Part shown: positions 7,868 to 15,052 of the stretch, in pieces
Layout: each line of letters opens with the position of its first letter
Position numbering within the stretch: position 1 is the first letter of the stretch
Assembly: GCA_964243435.1 (NCBI GenBank)
Contig: CAXTFM010000015.1
Span: 1-39,507 of the forward strand
Length of the DNA stretch: 39,507 bases
Origin: RH-AL1 sp964243435
GTDB taxonomy: Bacteria > Pseudomonadota > Alphaproteobacteria > Rhizobiales > Beijerinckiaceae
Direction of reading: 5' to 3'
Translations under genes and position numbers: made by a program
The notes under the pieces: generated by a model
What the model was told of the DNA's origin: nothing
Seen by the model: the letters and a program-made list of their open reading frames with translations, nothing else
The model's database searches: none

Positions 7868-10051
7868 TCAGGCTGCTTCGAGGGGTGAATGGATGGTGCG
7901 CGCTGCGTCCGGTGTGCTCGCGTCGAGGCGGCGGAGGCGGCAGGGCAGGTACCGCGTGTCCACCGAGCCGGTCGCGGGATCCATCGGGCCCTGATAGGTG
8001 AGCGCCGCATTGACGTTGATGTCGAGCGCGTCGAAGGTCGGCCCGGCACCCTCCGGCCGCCACCAGCCGATGCCGGTCGTCACCACGCCCGGCGTCGTCC
8101 GGTCGGTGACCTCGACGCGGAGCCTGCACGGCCCCGCGCCCGCCTGCGTCTCCACGGCGACCCAGTCGCCGTCGGCGACGCCGAGCCGTTCCGCCGTGAG
8201 GGGGTGAACGCACACCGTCGGCTCGGGCGAAACCTTGCGCGCCCATGCCTGCTCGCGGAAGCGCGAGTGGTGGTAGGTCTTTTCGCGCTGCCCCGTTTGC
8301 AGCACGAGCGGGAAGTCTGCGGCGGCGCCATCGCCCGATCGTTTGTACAAGGGTGGGACGTAGTCCGGCATCGCGTCGAGGCCGGACTCGGCCATAACGG
8401 TCGAGGCCAACTCCACCTTGCCGCTCGGCGTCTTGAACACCTGGGCGGCGAAGTCGCCCACCGCATAGGGGAAGGCGAGGAAGCCGTCGCGCTTCAGCGC
8501 GTCCACGTCGACGCCGGATGTGCCGACGAGGAAGCGGTTGAAGGCGCCCTGGTCCGCCCAGGGCAGGAGGTCGGCCGTCAGCGCGCCCTGCGCCCTCATG
8601 CGCGTCATCAGACCCGCCGCGATCTCCATGTCGCAGCGCACCTCGCCGACGCGCCGCGACGCCGGCGCCGTGTAGATGAGGCAGGGGGCCGACTGATCGA
8701 TGTCGATCTCTTCCTCCTCCAGCGTCGTCGTCTTGGGCAGGACGAGATCGGCGACCGCCGCGGTCGGCGTCATGGTCTGCGCGGCGACGCAAAGGAAGTC
8801 GAGGGAGCGAAGCGCCTCCAGCGTGCGCCGCGTATCGGGGTACATGACGGCGATGTTGACGCCGCTGACGTACATGCCCCGCACGGGGTAGGGCTTGGAG
8901 GTGAGGATCGCGTCGATGACGGACGTGTTGTGGCAGGCCGTCTGCCATCCCTTCGCGCCCGCCCAGAGCGGATATTGCGCGGCCCCGATCGTCTGCGCCT
9001 CCACTTCCGGCGGCAGGCGGAAGCGCGGGTCGTGCAGCAGGTCCATGTAGCCGGTGAAGCCGGTTGGGCGCTTGGCGCGACGGTTGCCGCCGACCCGGTC
9101 GAGGTTTCCGCTGATCGCGACGAGGCAGTGGAAGGCACGAAAGGTCTGCACGCCGTTGCTCGCGGCGTCGATGCCGTGGCCGCTGACGAAGCAGGACGGC
9201 CCGTCGGCGTAAAGCTCGGCGGCGGCCTCGATGTCGGCCGCGGGAACGCCGGTGAGGGCGGATGCGCGGGCGACGGTGTAGGGGGCGACGCGTTCGGCCA
9301 GCGCGTCGAAGCCGACGCACCAATCGCGCACGAAGGCGGCGTCGTGGCGACCTGCGGCGATGATCCGCTGCATCATCGCCATGGCGAGGGCGCCGTCCGT
9401 GCCCGGGTCCGGGCGCATCCACACGTCGGCGAGTTCGGCGGCGCCGGTGCGGAAGGGGTCGATCACGACGAGCCTGGCGCCGCGCGCCTTGGCGCGCTTG
9501 ATCGCCAGCCACTTGACGGGGTTGGCCGCGGCCGGGTTGTGGCCGACGACGAGGATCGTGCGGGCGTTGTCGATATCCTCGCCGTTGGTGATGGCCAGGC
9601 CCGTCGCCCTGTCGCTCACCGCACGGCAGCCGCCGCACAGGTCCTGGTTGATCATCCAGTTCGGTGAGCCGAGCGAGCGCATCAGCAGTGCCATGATCGG
9701 GCCGCGGCTGAATGCGGCGCCGCTCACCGCGCCGACGAGCGCGGGCGCGCCGAAGCTGTCCCGGATGGCCGCCAAGCGCTCGGCCATCTCATCGAGCGCC
9801 TCGTCCCAGCCGATCCGAGCCCACCGGCCCTCGCCGCGCGCACCGATGCGGCGTAGCGGGTGCCGCAGCCGATCCTGATGGTAGGTCCACTCCGGCAGGG
9901 CGCGCATGCCCTTGACGCAGAACGCACCCTTCGAGCTTGGGCTGGCCGGGTTGGGCGCCACCTTCACCACGCGCCCGTCATCGCCGACGGTCAGCAGCGA
10001 TCCGCATTTGGCGCTGCATTCCCAGCAGGTGCTCGCAACGGTGTGGGGCAT
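7868..10051 (-). CDS. Molybdopterin-dependent oxidoreductase, DMSO-reductase superfamily catalytic subunit
   Basis: 727 residues. The N-terminal Fe4S4 motif is Cys9-x2-Cys12-x3-Cys16 with the fourth ligand Cys45. Then follow the molybdopterin core (for example ILVVGHNPAAANPVKWLAIKRAKARGARLVVIDPFRT) and the C-terminal molydopterin-dinucleotide-binding beta domain (about residues 590-710, LQTGQREKTYHHSRFREQ). Cys139 or Cys142 in DLCGGC lies where many relatives place the metal ligand. No twin-arginine signal, so cytoplasmic. The frame is open for 16 more codons upstream, but ATG 10051 has CGAGG eight bases before it and starts exactly at the Fe-S domain. No electron-transfer or membrane subunit is encoded nearby. 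Downstream partner is the RidA-like deaminase; substrate unknown. Confidence 0.9.
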   Translation of the reverse strand: MPHTVASTCWECSAKCGSLLTVGDDGRVVKVAPNPASPSSKGAFCVKGMRALPEWTYHQDRLRHPLRRIGARGEGRWARIGWDEALDEMAERLAAIRDSFGAPALVGAVSGAAFSRGPIMALLMRSLGSPNWMINQDLCGGCRAVSDRATGLAITNGEDIDNARTILVVGHNPAAANPVKWLAIKRAKARGARLVVIDPFRTGAAELADVWMRPDPGTDGALAMAMMQRIIAAGRHDAAFVRDWCVGFDALAERVAPYTVARASALTGVPAADIEAAAELYADGPSCFVSGHGIDAASNGVQTFRAFHCLVAISGNLDRVGGNRRAKRPTGFTGYMDLLHDPRFRLPPEVEAQTIGAAQYPLWAGAKGWQTACHNTSVIDAILTSKPYPVRGMYVSGVNIAVMYPDTRRTLEALRSLDFLCVAAQTMTPTAAVADLVLPKTTTLEEEEIDIDQSAPCLIYTAPASRRVGEVRCDMEIAAGLMTRMRAQGALTADLLPWADQGAFNRFLVGTSGVDVDALKRDGFLAFPYAVGDFAAQVFKTPSGKVELASTVMAESGLDAMPDYVPPLYKRSGDGAAADFPLVLQTGQREKTYHHSRFREQAWARKVSPEPTVCVHPLTAERLGVADGDWVAVETQAGAGPCRLRVEVTDRTTPGVVTTGIGWWRPEGAGPTFDALDINVNAALTYQGPMDPATGSVDTRYLPCRLRRLDASTPDAARTIHSPLEAA

Positions 10052-10132
10052 GGATACCTCGTGTCGGACGGCGCGGCCTACGAGCGCTGCACAGCCCACC
10101 TCGCGGGCTCTTCGCTTGCTTCAACGATATCC

Positions 10133-10279
10133 CTAACCCCGGGTCTCGGGCAGGAACAGCAGCGCCATGATCGACAAGCCATAGGCTCCGGCGGTGTGGA
10201 TGCCGATGGCCGTGCCGAGCGGCAGCGGTGTTCTCAACAAACCACCGAGGGTCGGGAAGGTGGCAAGGGTGGGTTCCAA
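10133..10279 (-). pseudogene. C-terminal remnant of an MFS transporter
   Basis: Read on the minus strand, 48 codons ending in TAG give PLPLGTAIGIHTAGAYGLS followed by IMALLFLPETRG, which matches the last transmembrane helix and terminal LPETRG motif of metabolite:proton MFS permeases. No start codon or earlier helices are present: the similarity stops at the hairpin at 10280-10315. The fragment points the same way as the molybdopterin oxidoreductase and ends 81 bp before it, so a transporter probably once headed this operon. Confidence 0.5.
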
Positions 10280-10315
10280 GGTGCTGAGACCGACCTCGCG
10301 GTCGGTTTCAGCACC
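10280..10315. repeat. Strong 36-nt hairpin at the edge of the MFS remnant
   Basis: GGTGCTGA at 10280-10287 pairs with TCAGCACC at 10308-10315, and ACCGACC at 10289-10295 pairs with GGTCGGT at 10300-10306. One G/T wobble lies between the two blocks and the loop is four bases. Neither flank has a T tract, so it is not a typical intrinsic terminator. It may be a REP-like palindromic element. No second copy was noticed in the window. Confidence 0.55.
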
Positions 10316-10904
10316 GGCGCCTAACGGGCCTCGGCCGCACGGTGCGCGACGAACGTCGCATGCAACTGCGGACCGGCAGTCGTGCCGGGGATGTTTCTGC
10401 CGGCTTGCGCAAGCCGAGGCTTCCCCGACGTGTGGTCGAGCATGCTGGTGCAGCAGAGGCCGGCGAGGATCCCGAGGATGGCAACGGCGGGCAAAGCCGC
10501 TGCCCTCACACCGTCAAGCAAGCGCGACGGTGCCGGAGATGCTGCGACTGCTTGGTCGCGGCCTGCTCCATGTCCATGGACGCAAGGACGACCTAAGCTG
10601 AGAAGCATGTGCCTCATTGCGCGACCTCACATACAGATCAGCCTATGAGCCGTCGGTAATGAAGCTTTTCCGTGAGGGAATGGGGTTGGAACCCGGCCGC
10701 GTCGCCGTCCGACACCGAGCGGCTCGGCGCTGGCCCAGGATGCGCCGAGTCGTTTCGCGGCGCCGCGGTGCAAGACGCGGGATGTCGCTGCGCCGCTCGG
10801 CATCCTGTCGCGATCGATGGACGTCCTGCCGGAACCGCCGGCCGTTGCCGTATCTCAGCTCCTGGCGCTCCTGCGGGCGTAGTCCAGGCGCACGGGTCGT
10901 GCGA

Positions 10905-11156
10905 TCACTCCCGTCCTTGCCGGGCTTTCGCCATCAGCACGTCGAGCTGCGACTTGAAGGCGACGGCAGCAGCCTCAAGCCGCACCAGGGAGCTTTCAGC
11001 CTCGGTTGTCCTCAGGCCGTCGGAGCGTATCTCCTCAAGAAGGATCTTCTGCCGTGCGATCATCCGTTCGGCGTCGGCGACCTGTTCCTCCGCCCGGACG
11101 AGAGCCTTGGCCTCTCCTCGCGCCGCCGTGCTGAAACGATCGTCGTCCTTGCCCAT
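10905..11156 (-). CDS. Small charged helical protein of unknown function
   Basis: 83 residues starting MGKDDDRF. After a short tail it is one long amphipathic helix (heptad-like Ala/Leu/Glu/Arg pattern, residues 15-80) containing ARQKILLEEIRSDGL and TTEAESSLVRLEA. I recognise the pattern (a helix with ARQ..I..L...G..T.EA...L..) as a short hypothetical protein common in Methylobacterium-like genomes, often in several paralogues; this is from memory. Predicted cytoplasmic coiled coil. Stands alone, with 118 bases before the downstream end of the next gene upstream. Confidence 0.6.
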   Translation of the reverse strand: MGKDDDRFSTAARGEAKALVRAEEQVADAERMIARQKILLEEIRSDGLRTTEAESSLVRLEAAAVAFKSQLDVLMAKARQGRE

Positions 11157-11274
11157 GGCCCAAGCACTTACCCGAACGCGGCGGGATTGCCTAATGGCGC
11201 CCGGTCGCGGATCGCGGTCGCCCCCGGCGGACACAGCAAGCGTCGCGCGGGCAAAGGAGCGGCGGCGCCGTCGC

Positions 11275-12117
11275 TCACGACCCGACGCGGAGCGGGGCGG
11301 CGAGCTTGCGCAGGTAGGATACGACCGACTGCGCCGTGATGCGGCCGGTCCGCGGGTTCTCCTGCGTCGGGATGTTCTCGATCGACATGGAAAAGCGCGC
11401 GGAGTCGGCGTCGACCTCGATGCGATGGGTGTTGCGGTCGAGGTGCGGATCGGCCCAGATCTCAAGGGTGGTCCGGTCCGGCCCGATGCCGGCGAGGGAA
11501 AGCGCCACCGCGACGTTGAGATTGGCGGGGAAGCCCCGCGCCGCCTCGCGCGGACTGCCGCGGAAGACGCGCACCGGCTCCGCGATGCCGGCGATCTCGA
11601 TCCCGTGCTCGACGAGGTAGGGCGCGCCGAGCAGTCCGCGAACCGGCTTGCGCGTGATCATGCGGACGGAATGGATGGTGCCCTCGGCCGCGGCCGCGAC
11701 CGCGTCGAGACCGAGCAGCGCGCCGGTGGGCACGACGATCTGGCCACCATGCGCGCGGGCGATCTCGACGAGGTGCTGGTTGTCGAGCAGCGCGCCGCAG
11801 CTCAGGACCACCGCGGTCTTGCCGGCCTCGACGAACGGCCGCACGATCGCGGGAAGAAGGTGGGACGGCGCGCATTCGACGACGATGTCGGCGTGCGGCT
11901 CGAGTTCGTCCACCGAAGCCAGGATCGTTGGCGGCAGCCGCAGCGGTGCGAGCGCTTGTCGCGCCTTCGCGACGTTGCGGACGGCGACCGCGGCAAGAAC
12001 CAGGCCGTCGACCGCCCCATCATCAAGCGCCTTGGCGACCGCGAGCCCCACCGTGCCCAGGCCCGCGATGGCGACGCGCCCGGGATGCGACGATGAACCG
12101 TTGGCCCGCTGCGGCAT
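11275..12117 (-). CDS. Aspartate dehydrogenase-family NAD(P)-dependent enzyme
   Basis: 280 residues. The N-terminal Rossmann fold has GLGTVG at 19-24. The C-terminal domain (about 130-240) carries the family motifs VPTGALLGLDA, FPANLNVAVALSLAGIGPDR and DRNTH with His231, the conserved histidine near the active site. Known reaction: reversible NAD(P)-dependent conversion of L-aspartate to iminosuccinate, used for NAD precursor supply or amino-acid catabolism. Chosen start ATG 12117 has GAGGA nine bases upstream; an ATG at 12135 is possible but lacks a binding site. Follows GlcG- and REDY-like genes on the same strand (186 bp gap), so probably one operon. Related dehydrogenases in catabolic clusters may use other amino acids. 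Confidence 0.85.
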   Translation of the reverse strand: MPQRANGSSSHPGRVAIAGLGTVGLAVAKALDDGAVDGLVLAAVAVRNVAKARQALAPLRLPPTILASVDELEPHADIVVECAPSHLLPAIVRPFVEAGKTAVVLSCGALLDNQHLVEIARAHGGQIVVPTGALLGLDAVAAAAEGTIHSVRMITRKPVRGLLGAPYLVEHGIEIAGIAEPVRVFRGSPREAARGFPANLNVAVALSLAGIGPDRTTLEIWADPHLDRNTHRIEVDADSARFSMSIENIPTQENPRTGRITAQSVVSYLRKLAAPLRVGS

Positions 12118-12303
12118 CGCAAATTCCTCGCGCATCCAACCGACGGAACCTCGGAACAGGTCGACGGCATCCAAGGCGCTGTCCGGGCACACGGCATGCC
12201 ATGCGCTCGAACACGCCAAGCTCCGCCGTCAGTGTCGCCGCCCGGCGGACGGGCCGCTTGCGAAGGCGCATCGCCACCTGCGCGACGCGCACCCCGCGGG
12301 ACC

Positions 12304-12714
12304 TCAAGGTTCGGCGAGGGCGTGCAGCCCGGCCTCGCACACCGCTTCGTCCTCGGCCGGTTCGCCGCCGGACGACCCGATGCCGCCGACCACCTCGCCC
12401 GCGTAAACCAGCGGCATGCCCCCGGTGAGCGGCATCCGTCCCGCAAACGAGAGCAGCGCGGGGTCGTCGCGGACCGCCGCTTGCAGCCTGGACGTCGGCG
12501 TCCGCGTGATCGCGGCGGTCCGCGCCTTCAACGTCGCCGCATCCGGCGTGTGCAGCCGTGCGCCGTCGAGGCGCTGCAAGGCCAGCAGCACGCCGGCGGC
12601 GTCGACGACGGCAACGGTCACCTCGAACCTGCACCGTTCGGCCTCGGCGCAGGCCGCGGCCAGGATCCGGCGCGCATCGGCGGCCTGGAGGACATGCACG
12701 GATTTCAGCCCCAT
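12304..12714 (-). CDS. GlcG/HbpS-family protein
   Basis: 136 residues, full length for the family. Typical text: VTVAVVDAAGVLLALQRLDGA, then ATLKARTAAI and the Gly-rich end LTGGMPLVYAGEVVGGIGSSGG. Known family members include GlcG of glycolate operons and the haem-binding HbpS. Many are catabolic-operon accessories of unproven role. No signal peptide, so cytoplasmic here. The start lies 16 bases after the stop of the REDY-like gene with GGA upstream, indicating translational coupling in one operon with it and with the aspartate dehydrogenase-like gene. Confidence 0.85.
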   Translation of the reverse strand: MGLKSVHVLQAADARRILAAACAEAERCRFEVTVAVVDAAGVLLALQRLDGARLHTPDAATLKARTAAITRTPTSRLQAAVRDDPALLSFAGRMPLTGGMPLVYAGEVVGGIGSSGGEPAEDEAVCEAGLHALAEP

Positions 12715-12730
12715 GGCGCGCGTCCAATTC

Positions 12731-13066
12731 TCAGCCTGCCGGCGGCAAAACCCTGGCCTCGGTCACGTAATGGTAGAAGCGGCCCTCGAAGAGCGTCATG
12801 ACCTTCTCCGTCGCATCATGGGACTCGGGCCGGATCTTCGAGGCCATGCACGCGTCAATGGCCGCCATGTCGGGAAAGTCCATTTCCAGGATCATGGCGA
12901 TGGGCCGGGCGTCCCTGTCCATCGTCGTGGTGCGCTGGACGCGGACGGCGGTGGTGTTGGGAAACTTGCGCCACAGCGGTTCGAGTTCGTCGCGCACGCG
13001 GCGGAAGAACTCCTCCTCGTGCCCGGCCTTGATGGTGCCCTCGTAGATCGCCGTCCGCGTGAGCAT
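12731..13066 (-). CDS. Dimeric alpha/beta-barrel protein, EthD/REDY-like
   Basis: 111 residues. Predicted beta-alpha-beta-beta-alpha-beta order and the opening MLTRTAIYEGTIKAGHEEEFF are like the ferredoxin-like dimeric barrels of the EthD/REDY/HapK group. Such proteins are small monooxygenases, isomerases or accessory proteins of catabolic and pigment pathways. No cofactor motif is expected. GGAG eight bases upstream supports the start. First gene of a probable three-gene operon with the GlcG-like and aspartate dehydrogenase-like genes. The exact subfamily is uncertain. Confidence 0.65.
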   Translation of the reverse strand: MLTRTAIYEGTIKAGHEEEFFRRVRDELEPLWRKFPNTTAVRVQRTTTMDRDARPIAMILEMDFPDMAAIDACMASKIRPESHDATEKVMTLFEGRFYHYVTEARVLPPAG

Positions 13067-13166
13067 GTCCCGTCTCCATCGTCGCAGGCGGAACGGGCGA
13101 GGTGCGATCGGGTTCGGGAGCGGAGCCGGAGTATCGCGCCTGGCGCCGCGACGGCCCGCACCGGTC

Positions 13167-14978
13167 CTACGGGCTGCAGGACGCGCCGCCGAGCACGCAG
13201 AACCGTGCGCAGAAGCGGTGATTCAGGGCCACCGCGTCGCCCGCCTCGGCCAGCGTCGCGCCGAGCTCGAAGGCTTCGTCGTAGGGCAGCAGCGTGCAGC
13301 TGACCACGGCCGGGCGGTCGGCGCCGCGCCGCTTGACCACCATGCGCGAGGAGGCGCACATCACCTCGCCCGGCCGCTTGCCGAGCACGCCCCAGCAGCG
13401 TTGCGTGATCTCCGGCACCTCCGTGCGCGCGTCCATCTCCGGGAACAGCACGAGCTGCGCCGGGTCGAAGGCGTCGACGCGCAGCCCGAGTCCCGCGAAA
13501 AGGGCATGGTAGCCCTGGCGCAGCGATGCGTCGGACTCGTCCCACAGCGTGCGCCCGGCAACGGTCAGGCGGGCACCCTGCCGGGCCAGCACGCGCAGAC
13601 CCGCGATCGCGGGCGCCCAGCTCCGCGGGCCGCGCACCGCCTCGTGCCGCGCGGCGGTGTGGTGGTCGAGCGACACCCGCACCGTGAGACGGTCGCGATG
13701 GCGGTCCACCAGCGCCGCGAGGTCGGTCGCGACGCGCTGCATCGGCCGCATCGCGTTGGTGAGCACCAGCACGCGGTGGCCGGCTTCGAGCGCGTCGCTC
13801 ATCATGCCCGGGGTGTCGCGGTTCATGAAGGGCTCGCCGCCGGTGAAGCCGACCTCCTCCAGTTCGGGGTGCCGCAGCCGCGCCTCGGCCAGGAACGCCT
13901 GCGCCTCCGCCCGGCCGAGATAGGCGAGGCGGTCGTTGCCGGGGCTGCTCTCGATGTAGCACCCGGTGCAGGCGACGTTGCACAGCGTTCCCGTGTTGAA
14001 CCACAGCGTGCGCAGCGCTTCGAGGGCCACGCTCGCCCGGCGCTCGCCCGTGGCGGTGACGAGCGGGTCGGCGAAGCGCCCGCGCGCCGCCGGAAGCGGC
14101 GGGTCCGGCCAGGCGGCGGGCGCAGCGCCGGACCAGACCAGCGAGCCTGCCGCATAGGCTTGGCCGCGACGGGCCAGCTCCGCAGCGGGCAGCACGTCGC
14201 AGCTCGGCCACAGCCCGCTCCGCAGCGCGCCGGCGTAGGCGCCGGGCAGGCCGGCCGCCTCGATGGCGGCAGCGGCGGCCGGCGCGTCGAAGGACAGGTC
14301 GCGGTGCGACACCTCCAAGCCCGCCGGCACGGGCGTCAGCACGCTGAACCAGCCGCGCGGCGTGCCGTCGTTGGCGGGCAGGCCGATCACCCCCGGATTG
14401 TGCCACACGCCGTGCCGGCCGATGCGCGTGAAGGGGAGGCCGCAATGGCCGCCGACGATCCCGTCGGCATCGACCATGCCGAGCTGGCGGTCGATCTCCG
14501 CCCCATCGGACGCGAAAACGAAGCGGCTGGTGCGATCGACGCCGCCATGCACCACCAGCAGCCGGCGACCGCCGACCCGCAGCTCCAACCGGGAGGGGAG
14601 GCCGCGCATCCAGGCGCGGTCGGCGGCGGACAGGGTGCGATCGGCATGGGCAAACCACGACGCGGACAACCGGTCGCAGGCGCTGCCGGGCGTGAAGCCG
14701 CAGCCGCAGTCGCCCGCCGAGGCACCGAGCCGTTCCTCGCAGTTGCCGGCGACCACCGCCACGCCGGAGTGGCGCAGCAGCCGGACGCAGGCGACGGCAT
14801 CCGCGCCATAGGCCACCACGTCGCCGGTGCACACCATGCGCGCCGGCGGGATGCCGAGGCGCGACGCCGCGGCGAACAGCGCGTCCAACGCCTGCAGGTT
14901 GCTGTAGGGACCGCCGAACAGGAGCACGGGACCATCGGCCGCGAGGCAGGGCGGGCCGGCGGTGGGCAGGTCCGGCAT
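13167..14978 (-). CDS. Fusion of a calcineurin-like phosphoesterase domain and a radical SAM domain
   Basis: 603 residues. Residues 17-230 follow the YfcE-like phosphoesterase fold: CTGDVVAYGAD (Asp53), VAGNCEER (Asn79, Cys80), VVHGG (His144), GGHCGLPF (His178). The usual first-strand ligands D.H are replaced by GGPYSN at 22-27, and the second histidine of GHTH is Gly180. Extra cysteines lie at 80, 91, 93 and 101. Residues about 325-590 are radical SAM: Cys333-x3-Cys337-x2-Cys340 binds the Fe4S4 cluster and GFTGGEP at 377-383 is the SAM motif. C-terminal Cys590, 594 and 601 could hold an auxiliary cluster. AAGGAG before ATG 14978 fixes the start; the longer frame to 15035 lacks one. Divergent from the symporter gene. 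It resembles the radical SAM enzymes that accompany TIGR04282/TIGR04283 transferases, both encoded 3 kb away. The reaction is unknown. Confidence 0.88.
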   Translation of the reverse strand: MPDLPTAGPPCLAADGPVLLFGGPYSNLQALDALFAAASRLGIPPARMVCTGDVVAYGADAVACVRLLRHSGVAVVAGNCEERLGASAGDCGCGFTPGSACDRLSASWFAHADRTLSAADRAWMRGLPSRLELRVGGRRLLVVHGGVDRTSRFVFASDGAEIDRQLGMVDADGIVGGHCGLPFTRIGRHGVWHNPGVIGLPANDGTPRGWFSVLTPVPAGLEVSHRDLSFDAPAAAAAIEAAGLPGAYAGALRSGLWPSCDVLPAAELARRGQAYAAGSLVWSGAAPAAWPDPPLPAARGRFADPLVTATGERRASVALEALRTLWFNTGTLCNVACTGCYIESSPGNDRLAYLGRAEAQAFLAEARLRHPELEEVGFTGGEPFMNRDTPGMMSDALEAGHRVLVLTNAMRPMQRVATDLAALVDRHRDRLTVRVSLDHHTAARHEAVRGPRSWAPAIAGLRVLARQGARLTVAGRTLWDESDASLRQGYHALFAGLGLRVDAFDPAQLVLFPEMDARTEVPEITQRCWGVLGKRPGEVMCASSRMVVKRRGADRPAVVSCTLLPYDEAFELGATLAEAGDAVALNHRFCARFCVLGGASCSP

Positions 14979-15052
14979 GCGCGGCTCCTTGTCAGTGGTC
15001 TTTGCTTCCCGGATATGGCCATGTCGGCGCACCAACGGAAGTGTTCCCCGCC

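Larger units (their letters stand above)
10052..10904. other. 853-bp region with decayed sequence
   Basis: Contains the MFS tail fragment and the hairpin listed separately. A minus-strand frame of 98 codons at 10321-10617 has one hydrophobic segment (LPAVAILGILAGLCCTSML) and ends five bases before the hairpin. It has no recognisable family and is only a weak candidate gene. The stretch 10620-10904 shows nothing I can support. Confidence 0.45.

Noticed and set aside
10321..10617. 98-codon minus-strand frame with one hydrophobic segment
   Set aside because: No family recognised and the flanking sequence appears decayed; only its position next to the hairpin argues for it, so it is mentioned but not called as a gene.
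10672..10710. Sequence resembling a tRNA T-arm (GGTTGGAACCC)
   Set aside because: No acceptor stem, anticodon arm or CCA end can be built around it.
10617..12096. Plus-strand frame of 474 codons
   Set aside because: Mirror frame of the aspartate dehydrogenase gene, whose minus-strand translation carries all family motifs.
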